A stretch of 64,000 bases of DNA, taken from a virus. The notes under the pieces were generated by a model that was not told the origin of the DNA, made no database searches, and saw only the letters and a list, made by a program, of their open reading frames with translations. How positions within the stretch are numbered: the stretch's first letter is position 1; each line of letters opens with the position of its first letter. Of this stretch, positions 30,381 to 41,831 are shown in pieces. Location: positions 1 through 64,000 of the IMG/VR virus record IMGVR_UViG_3300033143_004212, one strand, 5' to 3'. The position numbers were made by a program, and so were the translations under genes.

Positions 30381-30875
30381 ATGGAACGCTCAAGAACAAA
30401 TAGAGCAGTTTATAAAATGAATGCAAGTTTAAATAAAATAGCAAGAATACTTGCAGATGATGAAGAATTAAGAAAATTATTATTTTATCCATCAGATACT
30501 TTAGATGATAATTTAGTAGATGTTACTAAAACAGAAGTAATAAATAAATGTACAGATATAGTAGCAAATTATCCTGATAGTATGGAATCTATTGGTGGTT
30601 TTTTAGTTATTGGGATTCCAGAAGGACATAGGAATAAAAATAATCCAAAATATTTTGATATCGTTCTTACTATTGATATAATGGTACATGAGGGCAGTGA
30701 AAAATTTGGAGTAGGATTAAAAGCTCTTGAAATTTTTAATTTAATTGATTATTTGCTTACTGAAACAGATATACAGGGTATTGGTTTATTAAAATTAAAA
30801 GATTTCTTTTATCAAGTTTATACGCCAACTGTAAAAGGTTATACAATTGTTTTTACTAATAGAGATATGAACTAA
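30381..30875 (+). CDS. Tail-completion (terminator) protein candidate (164 aa)
   Basis: GGAGGTTAAAAG precedes the ATG. Alpha/beta, with GGFLVIGIP, KYFDIVLTIDIMVHEG and a GVGLKALEIFNLIDYLL helix, like small neck proteins that cap the tail tube. The TAATG overlap with the next gene indicates coupling. Confidence 0.65.
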   Translation: MERSRTNRAVYKMNASLNKIARILADDEELRKLLFYPSDTLDDNLVDVTKTEVINKCTDIVANYPDSMESIGGFLVIGIPEGHRNKNNPKYFDIVLTIDIMVHEGSEKFGVGLKALEIFNLIDYLLTETDIQGIGLLKLKDFFYQVYTPTVKGYTIVFTNRDMN

Positions 30876-32521
30876 TGGGAAGTTTATTTCATAGAGATAA
30901 ATATAATAGAGTTTATAGTTTAATGAGTAAGTATGAAGAAGTAAAAGCTTGATACAGTTATGTAGGTGCTTATGCAAATCATGGATATGATGGAACTAAT
31001 CCATTATATGTTTCTATTTTTTCTTATATAGATGATGGGAATAAAGAAAGATCAACTAATATTAGAGGAACTAGTGCTAGACAATATTATATTTATAATC
31101 AAGGATTATCTTTAGCAGATATAAATATTCCCAAAAGCAGTAAAGAAAAAGTAACATCAGCTTCTCAATTTAAAACTATGCTTGATTCAGAAGTTGATAA
31201 ATATTTATCTAAAGTAGCAGGTAAATATAAAGGTATGCCTGATGCGGTAGCTCATAAAATTTTAGAAAGAAGAGTAAAAGAACATCAAAAAGATTTAGGT
31301 ATACATCCAGTAGGTTCAAATGAAGAATTTAATAGAAGATTCATTAAAGCAGTTTTTAGAAATGCTGAAATCGGTCCTCAAAGAGAGATGCATGATGAAA
31401 TTAAAAAAGCTTTTAAAGGATTACAAACTTTTATTAATAAGAATATAGAGCAAGGTGCCGCAGAAATAAAAGCAAAAAATGATATTGGTTCTGGAAAAAA
31501 AAATTATTATGTTTTAGAAATAAAAAATGGTGTAACAAGATTAGAAAGAGAATATTATAAATTATTAAAAAAATTAGCGATTACTATTTCAAAAGCTTCT
31601 GAAGAGGGTGCGTTAGATGCTGGAGCAGAAGCTAAAATAATTACATTATTAAATTCATTGAAAAGTAAAGTACTTGCTTATGAGAAGAAAGCAAATCGCA
31701 AACCTGTTAAAGGAACTACAATTCGTTATATTAATTCTAATGGAGTAAAAATGGATTTAAAAGATTTAACGGTAGGGAAAGATAAAGATCGTAAATTACA
31801 TTTAATAAATTTGGTTTCAAGTATTTTAGGTAATGCGGCAGGTCTTGGTTATGAAATTTCTATTTTGGCGGCGGCATCAGCCTTGATGGATAGAGGTCAA
31901 AAAGATATAGAAAAATTTAGAGACGTTTCGCATGCTGAAATGAAAGGTAGGATACTTGATTTATTAACAAAAGACTCTCGAACTTTTAAATCAAAAAAAG
32001 GAGCAAAAAAATTCTCAGGAGCGGTTACTGGAGATTTAGTTATAGATGGAGTAACTTCAAAAGCAGACGTAATGTTTAAAATAGAAGACATAGTAAAAGG
32101 AACTCATCAAGAATTTAAAATTTCTGCTAAAAATTATAAGAGTTCTAATTTTAAGCTTCATACTGGAAAAGTACAAAATTTTGCATCAGCTATCGCCGCG
32201 AAAGGGAGAGAAAAAGAAGCTTATATTACACGTTCAATGTTTGATACTATCTCTTGGTATCCTGCTTATTTTAATACTGATGGTAGCGGTAATTATAAAG
32301 GGGATACTCAAAACAATTCTGTATTTAATGTTTTTAGAACAATGCTATTATTGAATTTAGATTATTTTTATGGGTTTGATATAACTCATTTATTTTCTTC
32401 AAGGGATCAAAATCCTACAGCAATAGCAGATGCAATAATGAAAAGTACTATTAAAAGGATTCAAATTAATGGAGATTCAATTAGTTTAACAGTGAAAGCG
32501 GTGAAGAAGGATGTACAATAG
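30875..32521 (+). CDS. Virion protein with PD-(D/E)XK nuclease-like region (548 aa)
   Basis: UGA at 30950 is Trp 26, so the gene starts at 30875 and not at a downstream ATG. A long helical middle (residues 110-340) precedes a region with TSKADVMFKIEDIVKGTHQEFKISAKNYK: an Asp, then E-x-K about 16 residues on, as in PD-(D/E)XK nucleases. It lies between neck and tail-tube genes, where a nuclease is unusual. It overlaps the next gene by 11 nt. The nuclease reading is by eye. Confidence 0.6.
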
Positions 32522-33371
32522 ATTAAAATTATTTGGAGCAAGACCTGTTTTTGATAAAGATTTAAAAGTTTATTTATACCCTTTAACACTTAGTTATATA
32601 ATTGATACTTTTGATGAAGAAACTTTATTTTTATTCCCTATGAATATTATTGCAATGGATGAATATGATTTAAAAACACAAGCTAATGAAATAATGGATA
32701 GATCAAGAAGAACTGCTAAACCAATTCGTAATCTTACTTTAACAAGATATGAAATCATTATGATTTATATTATGAATGGGATATCAAGTAATAAACCTGA
32801 ATTATTTGTAGATATGATTAATGGGTTTTTAAGAATATTTGAAGGAATTTTTAAATCAGAATTTGATTTTAATATGAAACTTTTTCAATTTTATTCTAAA
32901 GAACAGATTACGATTGAAAAAATAACATATGAAGAAGATAAAATGGGCAAAATAGTTAAAAAGTATGTAAAAGATTTTTTAATTATAAATGAGAATAACT
33001 TTGAACAAATTTGCGATTCAATAAAAGAAGTAAGTGGTTGGAATATGGGTGCTAATGAAAATAAGCCTGTCTACAATCCGGCAAGTGAGAAGGCAAAGCG
33101 AATAGCTGAAAAATTAGAGATGTCTAGAAAAAAGATACAAGCAATTAAAGCTAAATCATCAGACGAAGTAACACTAACAGACTTAATTTCTGCTTATTGT
33201 ACACAGACAAAAATCAATCCGAATGAAGTAGTCGGCACTTATACTTTATTCCAGTTTTTCTTACAAAGTGCGAGAGAATCCCTATTCTTAGAATACAATA
33301 CGAGTATTCAAGCTATGCTTCATGGGGCTTCCGAAGTTAAATTAAAAAATTGGAGCAAAAAAATAAATTAA
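32511..33371 (+). CDS. Tail-module protein of unknown function (286 aa)
   Basis: Overlaps the previous gene by 11 nt. Helical throughout, with charged segments and a Lys-rich C-terminus. It lies just before the tail tube gene. May pair with the large protein before it. No family recognised. Confidence 0.65.
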   Translation: MYNRLKLFGARPVFDKDLKVYLYPLTLSYIIDTFDEETLFLFPMNIIAMDEYDLKTQANEIMDRSRRTAKPIRNLTLTRYEIIMIYIMNGISSNKPELFVDMINGFLRIFEGIFKSEFDFNMKLFQFYSKEQITIEKITYEEDKMGKIVKKYVKDFLIINENNFEQICDSIKEVSGWNMGANENKPVYNPASEKAKRIAEKLEMSRKKIQAIKAKSSDEVTLTDLISAYCTQTKINPNEVVGTYTLFQFFLQSARESLFLEYNTSIQAMLHGASEVKLKNWSKKIN

Positions 33372-33384
33372 GGAGGAACAATCC

Positions 33385-34209
33385 ATGAAATTTGGTATTA
33401 GAGAAGTTGCAAACGTAACTTTTAGAACTTTATCATCTATAGTTATTGGTGGTCAAACTTTCGGTATCGGCGAGCCTGTTCTTTATTTTGACTCTTTAAA
33501 AGCTTCTACTTTAGCAGGAAATGCTAATACGGTATTTGCTATGGGTGGAAGAGGAAATAATAAACTTTTAGGTTGGGACGGAGACAAGGAAATAACATTC
33601 ACTATCGAAGACGCTCTTATTTCTCAAGAATCTTTCGCTATCCTTTCAGGTGCGGACTTAGTATCATATGACGGTTCAGCTACAAAAGCTAAACTTCATA
33701 AAAGAGAAATTTTACAATTAGACTCTTCAGAAGAAGTTACAGTTTCACAAATTATTCTTGAAGATAATGCGGATTTCCCAGTTTTTATGTATCTAAGTAA
33801 TGCAGATGAAGAAATTCTTGATCTAATTATCGATCCTGTTATAAATGTAGACGGAGTTACAGTTGAATTTACTACAGTAACAGTACCTTCATTAGCAGAA
33901 GATGACTGGGTTATAGTTGATTACTACTACGAAAGTCTTAAAGTTGTTAAATCTCTTGTTGTTAAAAATGATTCATTCGGTGGATATTACAAAGTCGAAG
34001 GAGATTCTTTATGGAGAAGAGAAAAAGATGGTGTTGATTTAGCAGCATACTTAACAATTCCTAGAGCAAAAATTAGAACTAACTTTGAATTCTCAATGAC
34101 ACCAGATGGAGATCCATCTACATTCACATTCGAATTAGATGCTTTCCCTACTAGTATTAGTGGTGTTGGAACTAACGTTCTATTCACAATGGATATTGAA
34201 GAAGACTAG
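33385..34209 (+). CDS. Major tail (tube) protein
   Basis: 274 aa, beta-rich, with GDKEITFTIEDALISQESFAILSGAD near residues 70-95 and an Ig-like or beta-rich insert, typical of siphovirus tube proteins of Gram-positive phages. AAGGAGGAACAATCC precedes the ATG. Followed by a hairpin and the tail-chaperone pair before the tape measure. Codon bias resembles the capsid gene. Confidence 0.85.
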   Translation: MKFGIREVANVTFRTLSSIVIGGQTFGIGEPVLYFDSLKASTLAGNANTVFAMGGRGNNKLLGWDGDKEITFTIEDALISQESFAILSGADLVSYDGSATKAKLHKREILQLDSSEEVTVSQIILEDNADFPVFMYLSNADEEILDLIIDPVINVDGVTVEFTTVTVPSLAEDDWVIVDYYYESLKVVKSLVVKNDSFGGYYKVEGDSLWRREKDGVDLAAYLTIPRAKIRTNFEFSMTPDGDPSTFTFELDAFPTSISGVGTNVLFTMDIEED

Positions 34210-34226
34210 TATTAAAAATTAAATAT

Positions 34227-34250
34227 TTGGAGAGATTAATTTCTCTCCAA
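34227..34250 (+). terminator. TTAA-loop hairpin after the tube gene
   Basis: TTGGAGAGA, loop with TTAA, TCTCTCCAA. No long T run. Probably a processing or attenuation hairpin. Confidence 0.6.
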
Positions 34251-34281
34251 TAATTTACTTTAGAGAAGAAAGGATGAATAA

Positions 34282-34560
34282 ATGAAGATAACGTTTAAGG
34301 ATATTATTTGTCAAAGTTTAAGAAATAACCATATACAAAGAATTTTAAATGATTTTGGTATTATTACGCATGATAGAGATCCTCATGATATAATAGAAGA
34401 TGTTGCGGTTGTTTGAAAAATTTTAAAGAAAGAAGAACAAGGAATTGCTATAAAGTATTATTTAGCACAAGCATTAGTAGGAATTAGACATAAATATAAA
34501 TTTGTATTATTAATGGATATGTATACAAGAGAAAACAAGGAGGAACAAAATGAATATTAA
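34282..34560 (+). CDS. Tail assembly chaperone candidate, one UGA Trp
   Basis: 92 aa; UGA near 34414 is Trp 45. AAAGGATGAATAA precedes the ATG. It overlaps the next gene by 11 nt, in the place of the G/GT-type chaperones that wrap the tape measure. No slippery site was noted, so the second chaperone seems to be a separate product rather than a frameshift fusion. Confidence 0.65.
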
Positions 34561-35107
34561 AAGAATAAAAGAACTTTCTAAAATTGAAAATAACATCAAA
34601 ATGATTAAAGTAGGAAATGAATTTATTAATGTAATTAAATATTTACCATCTGAAAAGAAAATGCTTTTCGTATATGATGTATTAGGCAGAAGTATTATAT
34701 CAGGTAGAGTTAATCCTGTAGCAGTTGATATTTCAGTTTATGTAAATATTGTAATGAATTATTCTGATGTAGAAATAAATTTGGGAGAAGATAACATTTT
34801 TGAAGCATATGATATATTAGTACAAACTGGTATGCTAGATAAAATATTAGAAGCAATTCCTAAAGCAGAAATTGATTTAATGTTTGAGTATGTTAAAGAT
34901 GCGATTGAAACTGAATTAGCATATTTACATTCTGCAAGTGCAGCAATCTCTGATATTGCAAAAACTATAGCAGATAGTGCTATTGGAATGTTAAAGGAAA
35001 ATCCTGAAATGTTAAATGTAAATGAAGTATTGTCAGAATCAAGAGAAGGTGTGGGAATACCAGCACCAGTAGAAAAAGAAAAAGAAATAGTATCGTTAGT
35101 TGAATAA
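34550..35107 (+). CDS. Second tail assembly chaperone candidate (185 aa)
   Basis: AAGGAGGAACAAA precedes the ATG inside the previous gene. Alpha/beta N-terminal part, then a helical region and a Glu/Pro/Val-rich tail. Directly before the tape measure gene. Assigned by position. Confidence 0.65.
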   Translation: MNIKRIKELSKIENNIKMIKVGNEFINVIKYLPSEKKMLFVYDVLGRSIISGRVNPVAVDISVYVNIVMNYSDVEINLGEDNIFEAYDILVQTGMLDKILEAIPKAEIDLMFEYVKDAIETELAYLHSASAAISDIAKTIADSAIGMLKENPEMLNVNEVLSESREGVGIPAPVEKEKEIVSLVE

Positions 35108-35133
35108 TCCGTTAATTCGGATTATTTTTTTTT
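35103..35133 (+). terminator. Strong terminator before the tape measure gene
   Basis: AATAATCCG, TTAAT loop, CGGATTATT, followed by nine T. Confidence 0.85.
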
Positions 35134-35225
35134 GCTCTAAATGGATGGGCAATATTATTTAAATATCCTAATAGATTTTTGATTTTTATATAGGAATACA
35201 ATAGATTTTAAAAGGAGGAATTATA

Positions 35226-38200
35226 ATGGCTGATTTTAGATATACCTATGAATTAGCAATGGCAAAGGTCTCTAAAAAACAATCATTGAAGGAATTAGAA
35301 CAATTTTCGGATGCAGTAAGAAAAATTTCACCAGAAATCTCTCCTTTTAGTCAAAAGGATTTAAAAAGACTAGATAGAGATTTAAGAAAGGCTAAAGCTA
35401 CAATTAGCGATACTTTCTCTGGACAACAATATGTTCAATTTGATGAAATGAATAAATCTTTAAAGAAAGCCGGAGTTAATCTACAAGATGTCAATGCGAA
35501 GATAGTCGCAATTAAAAAAGCAGGCAATGCAGTTACTGGAATTACTGGCAAATATCAACAACTAAGCCAACAAATGTCTAAGACTGCAGTGATTCAAGCA
35601 AGAATGAATAAATTTGCGGCAACTTTTGTGAAATTAGTAAATTTCAAAGTTTCAATTGCGGCATATCAATTTGTCACACAACAATTAAGAGAAGCATTAG
35701 AATACACAAAAGAACTAGATAAGACATTAACTGAAATTGCAACAGTTTCAGGTTTTTCTAGAGATCAATTAGAAAAATTTGCGATATCATTCAATAAAAT
35801 GGCTTATGAAATGGGTCGTACTACGAATGAAATGGCTCAAGCTTCAGTAATCTTCTTTAGACAAGGTAAAGAGACTGCAGAAGTTATGCATTTAGTTGAA
35901 GCTACAACTATTGCGGCATCTATTGCGCAAACAGAAATGGCTCAAACGTCAGAATACTTAACAGCTACATTAAATGGTTTTAAATTAGAAGCTACGGATG
36001 CAATGTCTGTAGTAGATAAATTCTCTGCTATTGCTGCTAATGCCGGTACATCATTTGAAGAACTAGCTATTGGTTTAACAAAAGTTGCATCAGGAGCATC
36101 TAATGCGGGAATAGACCTTGACCATATGTCATCTTATATTGCTACAGTTTCTGAAGCAACTAGAGAGACTGCAACAAATGTTGGTACATCTTTCAAAACT
36201 ATTATCGCTCGTATGAGAGGTATTACATCAGAAGGACATGAATCAGCAGATAGCTTAAATAGAGTAGACAAAGCTTTACAAGGATTAAGTATTTCTCTTA
36301 GAGATGATGAAGGTCAATTAAGAGACTTACAAGATGTAATTGCTGAATTAGGAGCAAAATGGCAAGGATTAGACGTAAATACTAAGTCTTATATCGCGAC
36401 AGTAATTGCCGGTACTAGACAACAAAATAGATTCATTGCATTAATGGATAACTATGACAGAAGTTTAGAAATTTTAGAAACTTCTCTTAATAGTGCAGGC
36501 GCGGCTCAAGCACAATTTGGACAATATACAGAAGGTATCGAATATTCAATTAATCAATTAAGAGCTTCTGTAGAAGAGTTATGGCCTACATTACTATCTG
36601 GAGATGCAGTAAAATTCTTAGTTAAAGGGTTAACTGGATTAGTTAAAATGTTAACTTATGTTTCTAAGAATATAGATCATATAGCATTAGTTATGATAGT
36701 CTTTAATAAAGCAATTTCTAAAATGGTTATGAGTGCGCATTTAGGTGCGACTGAAATGTCAACACTTAGTCAATCATTAGTTGTTCATGGAGGACATGTT
36801 AAAAGATTAACTACAACTTATAGAGTACTTGCAAAACAAAGACAAAAAATGAAAACAGATAAATTTGCTGAAACATTCTTATCTAGTAGCGACTGGGAAA
36901 GATATTCAACAGGAGTATCTAAAGCAGCAGAAGCTTATAAAGCAATTTCTGCTCCTATAAAAGATATGACTAGCCAAATGGAAATTTACAAAATTAGTGT
37001 AAATGAAGCAACATTAGCAGTAGAAGAGTTTGGTAGAAAATGGAGTAAAAGTTCAAGAAGAGGAACTAAAGCCGATTTATTCGCAGTAGAAAGAAAAGGC
37101 GAATTTGAAGGACAAAGAGGACTAGATCCAAAAACTTTAAAAATTGAAAATCAAGAACTTTATAATATAAGACTTAAAGCTATGCATTTGAATGAAAAAG
37201 ATACAATTTTATATGAACAACAATTAGCATCAGCGAGAACTCAAGTAGGATTAAAGCAAGAAGCTTTAACAGCACAACAAGCGATGAACCCATTACTTAC
37301 AAGTGCTAGAACAGAACAAGAATTAATGAAAAAAGCAGTCCAAGAGGAAGTTGCTTATAGAAAACAACAAGAAATATTAATAAATAAAGCTAGAAAACAA
37401 CAATTATTAATGAAATCAGCATTAATGCTTTCATTAGTAGTAGTATCTTCTCTTTCTGATGCTATTAAAAATGCAGATGGAAGTATAGAAGATACGAGAG
37501 ATAGAATATTAAAACTTACTAACTCTATTGGTAGCATGTTACTTTTATTAGGTCCACCTATTGGCAAAGCTATTGGTGCGGCTATAATGGTTGGAAGTGC
37601 TTTAATCCAAAAATTATGGAAAACTAATAAAGAAAAATTAGAAGAATTTAGAAATAGTATTAAAGCAGTAAGTGACGAAATAAAAGTATTAGGAGAAATG
37701 GGAGATGCTTATGAAGAGTTAAGAAAGAAAGCCGCCGCAGGTGGTATTAGTTTCTTATCTGGAGAAGAGCAAGAACGACTATATGATTATATGCTAAGAT
37801 TATCAGAATTAGAAGATATTGAAATAGTAGATTACTCTCCTGATGGAAAACCTATTATAGATATGACTAAATCAGTTGAAGAATTAATTGCGGCTAGAAG
37901 AGAATTACTTCAAATAGATAAAGAAGGAATAAATAGTGCTTCTGAATTTAAGAAAAAATGGGAAGAAGCAAGCGATGTAGAAATGATTCAAATGGAGCAT
38001 CTATGGGAATCTCCTGCAGGTGATAACATTGTAGAAGAATTATCTAAGCAAGCAGTTCAAGCAATAAAACTTGAAAAACAATATGAACTTTTAATGGAAA
38101 AATTTACTTTCTTACTCAATGAAACTGCGGAATTTAAAGGCTCTTTCTTAGAGAATTTCGTAAAATATTTTGATACTGGAGAAATTGGACCAGAATTATT

Positions 38201-40953
38201 AACTAATGTTGAAGAAATATATAATACAATTCAAACTGCTTTTGCAAAAAAAGCAAGAGAAGGATTAATTTCTAAGGATGAAGCAAATGAAATTATTAAT
38301 GCTACAATGGGAATAAAAATATATTGAATTAGCAAAAGAAACTAATACTGTAAATGCTTCAACAACAGCATTAATGCAAACTTATAAAGATTTACAAGAT
38401 GCTACTTCAGATTTACGTAGCGCAAGACAAACTTTAGCAGAAGATGAAGAATTAGAAATTGGACAAGTTTTAGAATTAATAGATTCTCATAGTTCATTAA
38501 TTAAATATCTAGATTTAGAAGCTAAAAATTATGGTATTACTGCAAGAGCATTAGCAGAAGCATCTCAAGTTTTAGTACAAACTAGAATTAATGATAATTT
38601 AGCAATTATTGCAGGTATTGATGCAGAGATAGCGGATCAAAAAGTTAAACTTTCTCAAATAACTATTGTTTATAATTTAGCAATAGCAATAAAATGGCTT
38701 AGTAGAGCCAGACTTGATTCAATAAAAGCTAATCTTTACGAAACTCAAGCAAGTATAAGAGGTCTTAAAGAACAAAGAAGTAATGTTTTGAAATTAAATA
38801 CATTACTTGAGAATTATACTATAAAAACAGAGAAAGCATCTAGTGCAACTCAAGCATTTACTTATAGTTTAAAAAAATCTGCATTAGAATTTAAAAATAT
38901 GAATGAATTAGTTGAAGAGTCTAATACAGTTGTTTCACAATTACGTGATACAATTAAAGCTTTAGAAAAAGATATGACAGATGCTGATTTAAGTACTATT
39001 GCTACTTTAGCAGAACATATTAAAGCTTATGATGAAATAAAAGGTGCATTGCTTGGTCAAGCTAGTTTACAAGAAAGTTTAAAACAAGAAGCATTAACAG
39101 GATTAACTCAAATCCTTGCAGGTCTTGATAAAAACATTATTGGAATTAATATTAACGATATTATTATAGACGGAAGAGTCGATAATACTAAATTTAATAA
39201 TTTAGCTAATTTTTTAAAAGAAGAAGTTAATAGACTAAATGCGATAATGAATAGAGGAAAAGGAACTAAAGAATTACAAGAACAACTTAAACTTTATCAT
39301 ACTCTTTATAGTGAAGTTGAAAGCTATAAAGATGCTATAGAAAAAGCTGATTTAGCAATATACAAAACAAATCAAACTCTTACAAAAACTATAGAAGATC
39401 AACAAGCATTCTATGAAAAATTAGTAATTTCTCAACTTGAATACATCCAAGATATATTAGTTGAAAAATATGAAGCCGCTCTTGAATTGATCAAAGAAGG
39501 AAATGAAGCATCTGTTGAAGCGATAGAAAAAGAAAAAGATGCATGGGAAAAATTATTAGAACAACAAAGAGAAAGATTAAAAATAGATAAAGATTTAAGA
39601 GACTCTGAGAGAGAAAGAAGAGATATCTTAATAGAAATTGGAGACAAACAAGCGCTACTTAATAAATTAGCTCTAGATGAATCACAATTTGCTAAAAAAA
39701 GAAAGAAACAATTAACTGAAGGTATAACTAAAAATAGAGAAAAATTAACAGATATTGAATATGATAGAAGTTATGAAAGTAAATTAGGTTCTTTAGAAAG
39801 TTTAAATAAAATTAGACAAGAAGAATTTATAACAAGATTAACAGAATTAGAACAAAGTTTAGCTTTTGAAGAAGCTCGTTATGAAGTTCTTTTAACTCAA
39901 CGTAATATTGAAAAATCTGCTGAAGCTTTACTATTGGCCAAAGGAACTATTATTAGTTTTACTGGAGAAGTAATGACTTTAGATAGTTTAGTTCAAGAAT
40001 TTGGAGAAACACTTTCTAAAACTGGAACTAGAGAACAATTAGAAGGTTTTAATAAGTTTAATGAAGAAATAGTAGCTATAAATGATTTATTAAATGAAAT
40101 GGGAGTAGTTTATGAGGATGTAGTAATTGATTGGAGCCAAATTAAAACAGCTAATTTAGCAGATTTTGAAGCCGATCTTATAGGTGCGGCTGAAAAAGTT
40201 GGATTATCATTTTCAGATTCACTTCTTGAACAATTTAAATTAGGGACTATTAAACTAACAACGCAATTTGGAACTGCAGCGACAGAAATGGAAACAGCAG
40301 TTGGTGAATATGCTAATAGTATATTAAAGATTTATAAATCAATGTTAAATGATATGGTATTTGGAGCAAAAGAAACAGGGAAAAATATTGGAGCTGCTTT
40401 GGAAGATGGAACTGCAGAAGAAATGGATATTGCAGAAGCTGTCTTTGGTAGAGAAGGAGAAGGTAAGGGACTATTAGATGAAGCTTATTGGGAAGGACGA
40501 AATATTGATTTTGCTGTTATTCAAGGTATTAAAGATTCTCGTAAGAAAGGCGGTACTTCTACATGGGTTATTACTCCTGGAAGCGATGAAAACGATTCTG
40601 CTCCTACTGGTGATGGTGTATGAAGACCTCCAAGAGATTTAGGTATAGTTGGTTATCATAATGGTGGAATGGTTAATTTTGATGGAATAGCGGCTGTACA
40701 TGGTGAATCTAGCCCTGAATGGATATTTAATTCTAACCAATTAGAATCTGTTATTAAAATGACTAATGCAAGTATGTTAGGAACTTTATCTAAATTAAAC
40801 ATACCATTAGGTGGGACTGGAGTAACGATTGAAAATCTAATTAAGATTGAAGGAAATGCAACAGAAAACACAATAATAGAATTAAAAAAATTAGCTAAAC
40901 AAATCGCACCAATAGTGGGAAAACAATTAGTTAAACAAATTAAAAAGGTATAG
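35226..40953 (+). CDS. Tape measure protein, frameshifted as given
   Basis: Frame 1 (35226-38327) and frame 2 (to 40953) join near 38314-38325, where AATAAAAATAT has five A; with four A the protein reads straight through as ...MGIKYIELAKE.... Frame 2 has no ribosome site, so it is probably one protein of about 1,900 aa. UGA at 40621 is Trp. N-terminal coiled coil, a tail-tape core (TKELDKTLTEIATVSGFS), two hydrophobic segments near 735-790, long coiled coils and a C-terminal YHNGG...GESSPEW motif common in tape measures. It sets tail length and is threaded through the tube. Confidence 0.85.
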
Positions 40954-40985
40954 GAGAAGGTTTACCTTCTCTTTATCTTTATTTG
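40954..40985 (+). terminator. Hairpin after the tape measure gene
   Basis: GAGAAGGT, TT, ACCTTCTC with a T-rich tail. Confidence 0.6.
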
Positions 40986-41003
40986 AGAAGAAAGGATAAT
41001 ATA

Positions 41004-41813
41004 ATGTTTACAGCAACAGATTTTACTTATAATGGTAGATTAGCAAGTGAATTTGGATTAACAGTTGTTAACGTTGGAACAATTAGTTCTACTCAATCAT
41101 TTGGATTAAATAGACAAATATTAGAAACCCAAAGATTAAGTGGAATAAATTCTTTTCATGGCTTTAGCTATGAACCAATAGAATTTCAAGTGACGTTAGC
41201 GAGAGAGTGTGAATGAGATTACTATACTAGAATAGAAGTTGCTAGATGGTTATTTCAAAATAATTATAAAGAATTAATTAATCCTGATCATCCAGAAATA
41301 ATATATAATGTATTATTTTTTGGAGATAATCCAATAGGATTAGTTGGAAATATTCCACGCTATATTACATTAAATGTAAGAGCGGATGCCCCTTGGGGTT
41401 GGTCAGAAGAATATACTTATGAATACGATTGTGACACTGTTTTAGTAGTAGAATTAGAAAATTTATCTAATTTAAATATGCCAATTTACCCAGAAATAGA
41501 AATTGTTTTAACAACAGGAGAAACGTTATCAATCGATTTTGATACAGATAAAGAATGAAAATTTGTTGATGCAACTTACAGTGGAGATGACTATAATTTA
41601 GTATCAGGAGAAACTATTTATGTAGATAATAATAAAAAAATAATAATTTCAGATCAAACAGGTTCTGAGGATGCGCGAATAAAAAATTTTATTAAAAGCG
41701 ACGCAACAAAAGAAAGAAGTGATTGGTTCTATTTAACAGAAGGAACAAATACATTCACTTTAAATGGGAATGGAGATTTTTCTATAAGAATTAAATTCCC
41801 AATGGTAGCATAG
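41004..41813 (+). CDS. Distal tail protein (Dit)
   Basis: 269 aa. UGA at 41214 (Trp 71) and 41556 (Trp 185). Begins FTYNGRLASEFGLTVVNV and has QRLSGINSFHGFSYEPIEFQVTLA, the Siphovirus-type N-terminal Dit domain; after the first Trp a galectin-like beta domain follows. AAAGGATAATATA precedes the ATG. It forms the hexameric ring joining tube and Tal. Confidence 0.88.
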
Positions 41814-41831
41814 AGAGAAAGGAGTGAAAAG

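Noticed and set aside
38374-40953. Second tape measure half as a separate gene
   Set aside because: No ribosome site precedes its first ATG and the coding sequence continues upstream to the frameshift point.
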